A DNA stretch of 21,081 nucleotides, taken from positions 1 through 21,081 of the forward strand of contig JBAXLO010000063.1 in assembly GCA_037134755.1 (NCBI GenBank), written 5' to 3'. This DNA comes from JBAXLO01 sp037134755. GTDB taxonomy: Bacteria; Bacteroidota; Bacteroidia; Bacteroidales; JACABE01. Below are positions 7,185 through 14,932 of the stretch, in pieces (the stretch's first letter is position 1; each line of letters begins with the position of its first letter). The translations under genes were made by a program, and so were the position numbers. The notes below the pieces were generated by a model. The model saw only the letters and a list, made by a program, of their open reading frames with translations, ran no database searches and was not told the origin of the DNA.

Positions 7185-9020
7185 ATGAAAGATTTGCTAA
7201 GGGTTTTTAAATATATCAGGTCGTACTGGGGTTATGCAGGGCTTAACATTCTGTGCAACTTATTCTATATCTGTTTCTCATTCTTCTCTTTAACTTTGGT
7301 TATTCCTTTTCTTTCAATCTTATTTGGATTGGTAAAACCAATTACAGTTGCCCCAGTTTTATCATTCAATACTACATCAATAATTAATTATTTTTATTAC
7401 ACAGTAGGTGTATTCATGAAAGTTAGGGGCCCTATCTATGCATTGATATTTGTTTCGGTTTTATTTGTTGTATTTTCCTTGCTAAAGAATACGTTCAGGT
7501 ATCTTGGAATGTTCTTTTTAGCTCCAATTCGCAATGGTATTATTCGCGATTTAAGAAACGACATTTATCATCGCCTGCTCATACTTCCACTATCCTATTA
7601 TAGCGAACAACGAAAAGGTGACATTATGTCGCGTATAACATCCGATCTTAATGAGATTGAATGGTCAGTTGTAAGTGTTTTACAGATGATTATTAAGGAT
7701 CCAATCAACGTAATAGTATATCTTTTTATCTTAATTTTTATAAGTCCTAAGTTAATGCTTATCTCTTTGATAACCTTTCCAATATCTGGTTTTATTATAA
7801 CAAAAATTGGGAAGAGTTTAAAAAGAAATTCAGAGAAAGGACAGCGACAGTTAGGTGTATTAGTATCAGTTATTGAAGAATCTTTAACTGGATTAAGGAT
7901 TATAAAAGCATTTAATGTTATAGATTTTGCCCATGAGAAATTTAAGAAGTTCAACAACATTCTTTTCAAGATAATGGTTAAGATATATCGTAGACGTGAC
8001 CTTGCTGCACCATTAACTGAAACGCTTGCAGTAATTGCTTTGGTGGCTATAATTTTCTTTGGTGGCAATCTAGTGTTAACTAAGAAGCTATCGCCTGAAT
8101 CAATGATTCTTTTTATACTTATTTTCTCGCAAATGATTCCTCCCGCACAGTCCACTATTAATGCGTATTATAATTTGCAACGTGGGATGACAGCTGCTCG
8201 AAGAGTCAATGAGATAATGGATGCTCAGGAAGTTATTATCGAAAAAGAGAATGCAGTTTCTATTAAAGATTTTAACAAAGAAATAGAATATCGCAATGTA
8301 AGTTTTAATTATATTATTGATGATGCTACAAAACAGCATTTTGAGGTGCTTAAGAATCTAAATCTCACTATCCCTAAAGGTAAAATAATTGCAGTTGTCG
8401 GTCCTTCGGGAGCTGGTAAGTCAACTTTGGTTGATCTGTTGCCTCGTTTTTACGACTGTATTTCTGGTGAGATATTCATTGATAATATTCCTATTAAAGA
8501 TTTAGTTATCTCGGATGTTAGAGCCTTGATTGGAATAGTTTCGCAGGACACTATTTTATTTAATGATACGGTTTTCAACAACATCTCTTTTGGTATGACA
8601 AATATTAAGGAGGAAGATGTGATAGCTGCTGCTAAAGTTGCTAATGCACATGAGTTTATAATTAAAATGGAGAAAGCTTATCATTCCAATATAGGGGATA
8701 GGGGGGCCAATCTGTCAGGTGGTCAACGTCAGAGGATTAGTATTGCTAGAGCTGTATTAAAAAATCCACCTGTTATGATTCTTGATGAAGCTACATCTGC
8801 CCTCGATACTGAATCCGAAAGATATGTGCAGGAAGCTCTCACTAATCTTATGAAGAACAGAACTTCTATTGTAATTGCGCATCGTTTATCTACTATACAA
8901 CATGCCGATGAAATTATAGTTATGAATAAAGGCGAAATCGTTGAGAGAGGTAATCATAATGAGCTGTTTAATCAAAATGGACTTTACACGCGTCTAGTAA
9001 ACCTTCAATCATTCAAATAA
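7185..9020 (+). CDS. MsbA-like ABC exporter, fused permease and ATPase, 611 aa
   Basis: This is a half-size ABC exporter, expected to work as a homodimer in the inner membrane and to move lipids or other hydrophobic substrates outward. Six membrane segments lie within residues ~15-340. The nucleotide-binding domain follows with Walker A GPSGAGKST (406-414), Q-loop Q454, signature LSGGQRQR (510-517), Walker B ILDEA with D534 and E535, and switch H566. All catalytic residues are present. The length is typical of MsbA and lipid-A exporter relatives, and in Bacteroidota a lipid A flippase role is plausible, but the substrate cannot be read from the sequence. The upstream ferredoxin gene may be co-transcribed, though a promoter box in the 22-bp gap suggests separate, near-leaderless expression. 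The 21-bp array B starts 36 bp after the stop. Confidence 0.92.
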   Translation: MKDLLRVFKYIRSYWGYAGLNILCNLFYICFSFFSLTLVIPFLSILFGLVKPITVAPVLSFNTTSIINYFYYTVGVFMKVRGPIYALIFVSVLFVVFSLLKNTFRYLGMFFLAPIRNGIIRDLRNDIYHRLLILPLSYYSEQRKGDIMSRITSDLNEIEWSVVSVLQMIIKDPINVIVYLFILIFISPKLMLISLITFPISGFIITKIGKSLKRNSEKGQRQLGVLVSVIEESLTGLRIIKAFNVIDFAHEKFKKFNNILFKIMVKIYRRRDLAAPLTETLAVIALVAIIFFGGNLVLTKKLSPESMILFILIFSQMIPPAQSTINAYYNLQRGMTAARRVNEIMDAQEVIIEKENAVSIKDFNKEIEYRNVSFNYIIDDATKQHFEVLKNLNLTIPKGKIIAVVGPSGAGKSTLVDLLPRFYDCISGEIFIDNIPIKDLVISDVRALIGIVSQDTILFNDTVFNNISFGMTNIKEEDVIAAAKVANAHEFIIKMEKAYHSNIGDRGANLSGGQRQRISIARAVLKNPPVMILDEATSALDTESERYVQEALTNLMKNRTSIVIAHRLSTIQHADEIIVMNKGEIVERGNHNELFNQNGLYTRLVNLQSFK

Positions 9021-9050
9021 TTAGAAAACATCATAATAATAAGAAATTAA

Positions 9051-9326
9051 ATGATTGAATTATACGATAAATCTCCAGAATTATACGATACATGGGATGA
9101 ATTATACGATACATCCAATAAATTACATGAGACATCGCCTGTTTTGTACGATACTTGGACCGAATTATACGATACATCTAATAAATTACAAGAGACATCT
9201 TCTTTTTTACATAATACATTGATTAAATTACCCGATACATCACTTGTTTTACCCGATATTTCCCCTGTTTTACCCGATACATACCTTGAATTACCCGATA
9301 CATCGCCTGAAAACCAGATAATGTAG
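9051..9326 (+). CDS. Possible 91-aa heptad-repeat protein encoded by array B (doubtful)
   Basis: An open frame with ATG and TAG spans the whole array and encodes twelve heptads of the type ELYDTSN, KLHETSP, VLPDTSL. Leu2, Asp4 and Thr5 are nearly fixed. The Ser codons at position 6 vary in their third base (tct, tcc, tcg, tca), which could reflect protein-level constraint. Against this, there is no ribosome-binding site, the ATG falls in what looks like a further decayed repeat unit, any 21-bp array without stops gives such a frame, and array D has the same period but is full of stops. I lean towards non-coding DNA. Confidence 0.25.
   Translation: MIELYDKSPELYDTWDELYDTSNKLHETSPVLYDTWTELYDTSNKLQETSSFLHNTLIKLPDTSLVLPDISPVLPDTYLELPDTSPENQIM
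9057..9308. repeat. 21-bp tandem array (array B), 12 exact-period units
   Basis: Units start at 9057 and every 21 bp to 9288 with no indel. The conserved part is close to AATTATACGATACATC followed by about five variable bases. The right third changes to AATTACCCGATACATC, so there are two subfamilies. A further decayed unit may precede the first. The array lies between the ABC exporter stop and the glycosyltransferase promoter. Its sequence is unrelated to the other three 21-bp arrays. Confidence 0.9.
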
Positions 9327-9490
9327 TATATTAATAAGATAAGCCATGTTTAGGTTTTCAAAATGCCTTTAACAAGAAAATAAATTTCGCAATTTATAAT
9401 ATGTTTAGTCTTGATTATCATAAATAATACATACTTTTGTTGATTATTTTCAATTTATCAATTAGCTCTTAAAATAAATATTTTAAAAAC
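9327..9490 (+). other. Leader and promoter spacer of the glycosyltransferase gene
   Basis: This AT-rich, non-coding stretch contains the candidate promoter at 9411-9439. No tandem period and no terminator hairpin were seen, so transcription from the ABC exporter gene could run into it. Confidence 0.4.
9411..9439 (+). promoter_or_regulatory. Candidate promoter TTG-N18-TACTTTTG for the GT-C gene
   Basis: The -7 box TACTTTTG (9432-9439) matches TAnnTTTG. A CTTG ending at 9413 stands 18 bp upstream, close to the usual -33 position. The start codon follows 51 bp after the box. Confidence 0.6.
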
Positions 9491-10957
9491 ATGAAGAAGA
9501 ATTTAAATCTAAAAATTATTTTTATAGCAGTAGTCGGTTTGTGCATCTTTTCTTTTATTGTCACCAAGTCAAATGTGGCTTCCTTCACTCACGATGAGAG
9601 CTTGACATACAATCGTTATGTACATCAATCTTATTGGGAAATAATTTCGCATAAAGAATCCTATACTAACAATCATCTGTTAAACACTTTCTTAATGAAA
9701 GTTTCCGAACAATTATTCGGTTCTTCTGAATTAGCTTTAAGACTCCCCAATCTTTTATTACTTATCGTTCTGTTTATCTACACCTTCCTATTGTTTAAAA
9801 AGAATAATACAATTATTTGTATTGTTTTTTGGATCTTGATGTTCACAAATTTAGGTTTTATCAATTTCTTTGGGTTAGCTAGAGGTTACGGACTGTCTAT
9901 TGGCTTTATGGTTATGAGTATCTATCATTTAATTGCTTCTTTTAATCAAAATAAAACAAAAAATCTGATACTTTTCAACATTGCTGCTTTTCTTTCTATC
10001 GTAAGTAGCTTTACCTTGCTCGATTACTATGTTGCCGCATTGTTTGTGTATGCTCTTATTTATTTTATTGAAAATGTTATTATTGAAAAGAATAAGTTAG
10101 CCTTTTTAAAATCAAATAAAGTCAATTTAATTATTTTTCCTATCCTCTTTATCATACTTTATGAACCTGTTAGAAAAGTAATTAAATTCAATAACTTCGA
10201 TTTTGGTGGCAAAGATGGTTTTATTCATGATACATTGTCAGCATTTATTTCTAATTGTATTAATAATGTTCACTTTAATGATATTCAGGTAAATATTCTT
10301 CATATTGTTTTCCTTATGCCTATTTTTATTTCATTAATTATTTTAATAGTTAATGTTTTTAAAAGTAATAAAGACTTTTGGTACAACAACAGACCTTTGT
10401 ATATCATTAACTTATTGCTTATTTTTATTAGTTTAGGCACAATATTGCAGCATCACCTATTCAAAACTGATTATGTTGTTGGAAGATTCTCATTATTTTT
10501 ATTACCATTATTTGTTCTAAACCTAGGATTTTTAATGGAATACTCATTAAAAATTATAAAGATTCAAAAATATATATATGCTTTTTCTATTATTTTGTTA
10601 GTTTTGTCATCTTATAATATATGTAGAACTGCTAATTTATATAGCTGTGCTGAATGGGATTATGATCGAGAAACAAAGAATTTGGTTAAAGATTTAATTA
10701 AGATGCACGATGAAGGCAAACTCAAACAGAATGATGTTAAGATAGGTATTGATTGGGTTTTCGAGCCAACTATAAATTTCTATCGCCAAACACTACATAT
10801 CAACTGGTTATTAACTGTAGATAGAAACAGATTGCACTACACTGATGATTATTACTATGTTTTTAATGAAACTGTCGCTAATATAAAGCCTAACACCTAC
10901 ACTATCATACATTCTTATGATAAAAGTTCCACAGTATTTTTGAAAAATAATAAATAA
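9491..10957 (+). CDS. GT-C type integral membrane glycosyltransferase (family 39-like), 488 aa
   Basis: The protein is a polytopic membrane protein. A first membrane segment (residues ~9-25) is followed by a loop with FTHDESLTYNRY, where D35-E36 occupy the place of the acidic pair that binds metal and the polyprenyl-phosphate sugar donor in GT-C enzymes. NNHLLNTFLMK and FGSSELALRLPNLLL follow, as in ArnT and PMT-like proteins of Bacteroidota. About ten more hydrophobic segments run to residue ~380. A C-terminal soluble part of ~100 residues (CAEWDYDRETKNL to the end) probably faces the periplasm. It should transfer a sugar from a lipid carrier to an envelope acceptor, but donor and acceptor are unknown. 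It has its own promoter box and lies 78 bp upstream of the phosphoesterase gene, which also has one. Confidence 0.78.
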   Translation: MKKNLNLKIIFIAVVGLCIFSFIVTKSNVASFTHDESLTYNRYVHQSYWEIISHKESYTNNHLLNTFLMKVSEQLFGSSELALRLPNLLLLIVLFIYTFLLFKKNNTIICIVFWILMFTNLGFINFFGLARGYGLSIGFMVMSIYHLIASFNQNKTKNLILFNIAAFLSIVSSFTLLDYYVAALFVYALIYFIENVIIEKNKLAFLKSNKVNLIIFPILFIILYEPVRKVIKFNNFDFGGKDGFIHDTLSAFISNCINNVHFNDIQVNILHIVFLMPIFISLIILIVNVFKSNKDFWYNNRPLYIINLLLIFISLGTILQHHLFKTDYVVGRFSLFLLPLFVLNLGFLMEYSLKIIKIQKYIYAFSIILLVLSSYNICRTANLYSCAEWDYDRETKNLVKDLIKMHDEGKLKQNDVKIGIDWVFEPTINFYRQTLHINWLLTVDRNRLHYTDDYYYVFNETVANIKPNTYTIIHSYDKSSTVFLKNNK

Positions 10958-11001
10958 TATATTAATAATGATTTATTAACATATGCTATTGTAATTTATA
11001 G

Positions 11002-11009
11002 TACTTTTG
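11002..11009 (+). promoter_or_regulatory. -7 box TACTTTTG before the YVTN/phosphoesterase gene
   Basis: TACTTTTG fits TAnnTTTG and lies 26 bp before the ATG at 11036. No -33 element at the normal distance was found. Confidence 0.55.
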
Positions 11010-11035
11010 TTGGTGAATTAGTAATTCTAAATAAC

Positions 11036-13480
11036 ATGAAATTTTCAATCACTAAAATACTTATAAGTCTTTGTTTTTGTTTGTTTTTAATGAATAATAT
11101 ACAGGGACAACCCGTAGTTGATGCAAAAGCTAATAAAGTTCTTTTGCCTAATGGCTGGACTTTGACTCCTGCCGGTAAAAGTCTTCCCTTAGGAGACTTA
11201 CCTTTGAATATTGCTGTTTCAAGCTCTAAAAAGCTTATGGCAGTTACTAATAATGGTCAGAGTGATCAGAGTATATATCTGATTGATGTTGCCAAACAGA
11301 AAGTTATTGATACAATTATAATTAACATGTCGTGGCTTGGGCTTAAGTTCAGTCATAATGATAAGTATCTATATGCTTCCGGTGGAAATTTAAACTGGAT
11401 TTTCAGGTACGAAATTAAAGCTAATAAACTCATAGTTAATGATACCTTTAAACTTGGACAACCTTGGAAAGATAAAATATCTCCTGCCGGTCTGGATGTT
11501 GATGATAAAAGAGAAATTATGTATGTTGTCACAAAAGAAGATAACTCTCTGTATGTTGTTGACTTAAAAACTAAGAATATTCTTAATAAAATCCCTGTTG
11601 GGGATGTAGCTTATACCTGTATTTTATCACCTGATAATAAGTGGCTTTATGTTAGTTGTTGGGGATGCCGAAAGGTTAAGATATACGACACTAAATTGCA
11701 GGCTTTTGTTGGTTCTGTTTTGGTTGGCGATCACCCTAACGACATGTGTATTAACAAAAAAGGCACTTATCTTTATGTTGCTAATGCTAATGATAATACA
11801 GTTTCGGTTATCGATCTTATTAAAAGGAAGAATATCGAAACATTAAATGCTGCTTTATATCCTGATGCTCCAAGTGGCTCAACCACTAATAGTGTAGCCC
11901 TTAGCGAAGACGAACAGACCTTATATATTGCTAATGCCGATAACAATTGTCTAGCTGTTTTTAATGTTATCAAACCAGGTTCAAGTAAGAGCAAAGGATT
12001 TATTCCAACAGGCTGGTATCCAACTTGCGTAAGGGTAATTAATAAGAAGATTTACGTAGCCAATGGCAAAGGTTTCTCATCCTATGCAAATCCTTATGGC
12101 CCAAATCCTATCAATAAGAAGAACAAGGTAATATATCAAGGTTATGATAATTCTGCTTCTGAAAAATCTCAATACATTGGAGGTCTATTTTGGGGGACTT
12201 TAAGTATCATTAATACTCCTGATATCAATCAACAAAGTCTTTATTCGCAACAGGTTTATAAAAACACTCCTTATCATAAAGAAAAAGAAACACAAGCAGA
12301 AGGAATGGAGGGGAATCCTATTCCTAAGAGAGTTGGAGATAGTTCGCCTATCAAACATGTGTTTTATATTATAAAAGAAAATCGTACTTATGATCAGATA
12401 CTGGGTGATATGCCTGCCGGAAATGGTGATACTAATCTTGTTTTGTTTGGCGAAAAATATACTCCAAATGAACATGCTATTGCTCGTGAATTTGTGTTGT
12501 TGGATAACTTTTATGTAAATGGAGAGGTAAGTGCCGACGGGCATAATTGGAGTATGGGTGCTTATGCAACTGATTATTTAGAAAAGACTTGGCCATCAAG
12601 TTATGGGGGCAGAGGTGGTACTTATGATGCCGAAGGTGGTCGTGAGATTGCTAATAATAAGAATGGATTTTTATGGGATTTCTGTAAACGATTTGGTGTA
12701 ACTTATCGTACTTATGGTGAGTTTGCTGATAATTATAAGGCTAATATCCCTGTTTTGGAAGGTCATATATGTCCTTATTTTACTAGTTGGGATCAATCAG
12801 TTAGAGATACTGTAAGGTTTAATCAATGGAAACGTGAATTTGATTCTTTGCTTAGCGCGAATAGTGTCCCTCAATTAAATACCCTACGTTTTATTAACGA
12901 TCATACGGTCGGATTGTCCAAAGGTGGGAATACTCCTTTTGCAGATGTTGCCGATAATGATCTTGCAGTTGGTTTATTTGTTGAATATTTAAGCAAGAGT
13001 AAGATATGGGACGAAAGTGCTATCTTTATTGTGGAAGATGATGCTCAAAACGGACCTGATCATGTGGATGCCCACAGAAGTACAGCTTATGTTGCCGGAG
13101 GCTTTGTAAAACGTGGCTTTGTTGATCATACTATGTATTCCACTTCATCAGCATTGAGGACTATGGAGTTGATTTTAGGATTGCCTCCAATGAGTCAGTA
13201 TGATGCTGGTGCAGTGCCAATGTGGAGGTGTTTTGAAGATACTTTAAATCATGCTAAATTTACTTCGCATAAAGCTAATGTTGATCTTAATGAAAAGAAT
13301 ACTACTATAAGTAAATGGTCGAAGATGAGCGATTCTTTTGATTTTACTAAAGAAGATATGGCTCCCGATCAGCAATTAAACGAAGTATTATGGGCGGCCG
13401 TTAAAGGAGAAAATGCTTTGAGCCCTTCGCCTGTACATGCGGCTTTTATAAAGGTAAATGAAGAGGAAGACGACGACTAA
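11036..13480 (+). CDS. Secreted YncE-like beta-propeller fused to alkaline-phosphatase-type phosphoesterase, 814 aa
   Basis: A signal peptide (residues 1 to ~24, ending NNIQGQ) sends it out of the cytoplasm. Residues ~45-370 form a YVTN/YncE-type beta-propeller (for example YVANANDNTVSVID from Y247, and LYIANADN). Residues ~440-770 are a phosphoesterase domain of the phospholipase C/acid phosphatase kind (PF04185-like). It begins FYIIKENRTYDQILGD (F443, with E448 and N449). The SADGHNW motif (499-505; D501, H503) and VEDDAQNGPDHVDAHR (666-681; D668, D669, H676, D678, H680) supply the expected metal ligands. The acidic tail ends EEEDDD. The combination is a known arrangement in Bacteroidota, usually named bifunctional YncE/alkaline phosphatase protein. 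Substrate unknown; phosphate esters or phospholipids are likely. All motif residues are present. Confidence 0.9.
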   Translation: MKFSITKILISLCFCLFLMNNIQGQPVVDAKANKVLLPNGWTLTPAGKSLPLGDLPLNIAVSSSKKLMAVTNNGQSDQSIYLIDVAKQKVIDTIIINMSWLGLKFSHNDKYLYASGGNLNWIFRYEIKANKLIVNDTFKLGQPWKDKISPAGLDVDDKREIMYVVTKEDNSLYVVDLKTKNILNKIPVGDVAYTCILSPDNKWLYVSCWGCRKVKIYDTKLQAFVGSVLVGDHPNDMCINKKGTYLYVANANDNTVSVIDLIKRKNIETLNAALYPDAPSGSTTNSVALSEDEQTLYIANADNNCLAVFNVIKPGSSKSKGFIPTGWYPTCVRVINKKIYVANGKGFSSYANPYGPNPINKKNKVIYQGYDNSASEKSQYIGGLFWGTLSIINTPDINQQSLYSQQVYKNTPYHKEKETQAEGMEGNPIPKRVGDSSPIKHVFYIIKENRTYDQILGDMPAGNGDTNLVLFGEKYTPNEHAIAREFVLLDNFYVNGEVSADGHNWSMGAYATDYLEKTWPSSYGGRGGTYDAEGGREIANNKNGFLWDFCKRFGVTYRTYGEFADNYKANIPVLEGHICPYFTSWDQSVRDTVRFNQWKREFDSLLSANSVPQLNTLRFINDHTVGLSKGGNTPFADVADNDLAVGLFVEYLSKSKIWDESAIFIVEDDAQNGPDHVDAHRSTAYVAGGFVKRGFVDHTMYSTSSALRTMELILGLPPMSQYDAGAVPMWRCFEDTLNHAKFTSHKANVDLNEKNTTISKWSKMSDSFDFTKEDMAPDQQLNEVLWAAVKGENALSPSPVHAAFIKVNEEEDDD

Positions 13481-13492
13481 GAAAAAAAATAA

Positions 13493-13528
13493 ATACTTTA
13501 AGTACTTGAAATACTTACAGTACTTGAA
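13493..13528 (+). repeat. Four 9-bp GTACTTGAA units after the phosphoesterase stop
   Basis: The units read ATACTTTAA, GTACTTGAA, ATACTTACA and GTACTTGAA, followed by GTTGG. They begin 13 bp after the TAA and end 26 bp before the terminator stem, so they belong to the 3' end of the mRNA. The core AAGTACTT is a palindrome. Sequence and position match the repeats after the tricorn and MFS genes. Confidence 0.8.
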
Positions 13529-13554
13529 GTTGGTAATACAATAAATAGTTTAAA

Positions 13555-13600
13555 AAGCTCTGCTTAATAATAAAGCAGAGCTTCTTCTTTTATTTTTATG
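13555..13600 (+). terminator. Strong intrinsic terminator
   Basis: AAGCTCTGCTT (13555-13565) and AAGCAGAGCTT (13573-13583) form a perfect 11-bp stem with a 7-nt loop, followed by the T-rich run CTTCTTTTATTTTT. It ends the phosphoesterase transcript. Confidence 0.93.
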
Positions 13601-13828
13601 AAAGAAAATTATTTTATTCCATTAATGAATTATTAATTGTACCTTTACCGAATCTTATTTGTGTCTGAATTTTATACAAATACATACCTGTTGTCGTCAT
13701 CTGGAGGACAATATAGAATTTAGCCATCGACCGGATAACATTTTGCAGCGAATATTAAATTAAAAATCGAGCTTAATTATATTTGAAGGCATTAAAGTTA
13801 TATATGATGACAAATAAAAAACACAATT
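13601..13828 (+). other. Upstream region of the small hypothetical gene
   Basis: No reading frame of note is present. The segment ~13685-13755 is less AT-rich than its surroundings and has a short inverted repeat, TTGTC with GACAA, near 13691-13711. The nearest promoter-like box is TACCTTTA (13640-13647), which lacks the final G. The real promoter is not clear. Confidence 0.35.
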
Positions 13829-14500
13829 ATGGCATCAAATGAATTAGAGGCAAATTTACATTGTAATTCGCAGGACACTTTCGAAGTAAGTACTTTAGGA
13901 CATCATTTATTAACTGAAGGAGCTTATGCTAATGCAGAAGATTTTCCTGATATTAAGATTTCTAGCGAGGTATTTGAAGATGATCTTAATCTTTTGGATA
14001 AACTTGAGGCTGAGACAAAGGATAGTCACAAAGCTGTTCCTTTGCGTGATAGTCAGCGGAAAAAGGTTTATAAAAATATTAAAGTTATATTTTATTATGT
14101 AAAACCTATTTGTGGTAATAATATCGACCTTATTACCAAATCAGGTTTTGCTAAGAATTTATTGACCGAAAAATCACCTATTCCTGATGCTCCTAGCATT
14201 TTAAGAATTGTAAGGGGTAAAGAACCCGATACATATAAGGTTTTTATATTAAGAAAAACCAATAAATCTGCAACTAAAAAGCATATTTACAAACGTAGAA
14301 TTAGAATTACTTATACAATCGAATTGAGCCTTGCACCTGAGATAGAAAGCTCATGGATAATTGTTTTAGAGGGAATGTCAAGTTTAAAACTTAATTTTGA
14401 AAAATATACACCATTGGTTAAAAACTATATTCGCATTTATGGACGTACTGCCACAGGTAGAGGGCAAGCAAGTGCTGTATTTTCTTTTATCCCTGAATAA
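13829..14500 (+). CDS. Uncharacterised protein with helical N-terminus and FN3-like C-terminus, 223 aa
   Basis: There is no signal peptide or membrane segment. The first ~85 residues look helical and acidic, followed by a basic patch (RDSQRKKVYKNIK). In the middle, NNIDLITKSGFAKN resembles a motif I recall from Bacteroidota hypothetical proteins of similar size (D-x-x-x-L-x-x-S-G-F followed by a Pro-rich link, here PIPDAPSI). After this come alternating beta-type segments ending in a YIRIYGRTATGRGQASAVFSFIP-like stretch (split: YIRIYGRTATG, then RGQASAVF), typical of the last strand of a fibronectin type III fold. A charged KKHIYKRRIR run lies inside. The gene stands alone between a terminator and array D. 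Function unknown; the FN3 idea rests on pattern only. Confidence 0.65.
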   Translation: MASNELEANLHCNSQDTFEVSTLGHHLLTEGAYANAEDFPDIKISSEVFEDDLNLLDKLEAETKDSHKAVPLRDSQRKKVYKNIKVIFYYVKPICGNNIDLITKSGFAKNLLTEKSPIPDAPSILRIVRGKEPDTYKVFILRKTNKSATKKHIYKRRIRITYTIELSLAPEIESSWIIVLEGMSSLKLNFEKYTPLVKNYIRIYGRTATGRGQASAVFSFIPE

Positions 14501-14584
14501 ACAAGTAGTTATTTTCTTTTTCCTATCTAGTATGTTACTAAATTGACTTATTTAACTTTTTTGATAAATATATATAAGAAATAT

Positions 14585-14815
14585 ACTGCTGTTTTTTATA
14601 AATGTTTCAACCTTTGTTATTAATTGTCTGCCATTTGCCTTAAATAGTTTACTATTCATCATAAATGTTTTACTATTTTCTATGAATAGTTAACCATGAA
14701 TAATTAATAGTATACAAAACATTATAAATAGTTTACTTTATAATTTAATTAGTATGCTATATATATTAATTAGTATACTGTTTTATTTATATAGTGAACT
14801 ATATATATAAAACGG
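14585..14815. repeat. 21-bp tandem array (array D), 11 exact-period units
   Basis: A TTTACT-type start and TAAATAG-type end recur at 14585, 14606, 14627, 14648, 14669, 14690, 14711, 14732, 14753, 14774 and 14795, all 21 bp apart with no indel. Units are diverged in the middle, but the phase never slips. The repeats contain TAA and TAG and are closed to translation, so the period is kept without coding. The sequence is unrelated to arrays A, B and C. Confidence 0.85.
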
Positions 14816-14902
14816 GACATCATTTTTGCTGTATAGATATACTTTTATTATGAATTAATGTATACATATTATGTAGAGATTAATAGTGGGATAATTTGGG
14901 AG

Positions 14903-14929
14903 AAGTACTTAAAGTACATGAAGTTGAAA
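14903..14929 (-). repeat. Three 9-bp AAGTACTT-like units after the MFS stop
   Basis: On the plus strand the units read AAGTACTTA, AAGTACATG and AAGTTGAAA. They lie within 3 to 30 bp of the MFS stop codon (14933-14935), on its downstream side, like the repeats after the tricorn and phosphoesterase genes. Confidence 0.65.
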
Positions 14930-14932
14930 TGT

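Larger units (their letters stand above)
14501..14932. other. Convergent spacer between hypothetical and MFS genes
   Basis: The spacer is very AT-rich and contains array D (14585-14815) and the 9-bp repeats (14903-14929). No reading frame or good terminator hairpin was found for either flanking gene. Confidence 0.55.

Noticed and set aside
7598..8155. 185-aa minus-strand frame
   Set aside because: It is a shadow inside the ABC exporter coding region and has no recognisable domain.
6305..9020. Ferredoxin gene and ABC exporter as a metal- or redox-driven transport system
   Set aside because: Only adjacency supports it, and the exporter has a promoter box of its own.
977..14815. CRISPR array
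   Set aside because: Units are 21 bp with no unique 30-40 bp spacers between identical repeats, and no cas genes are present.
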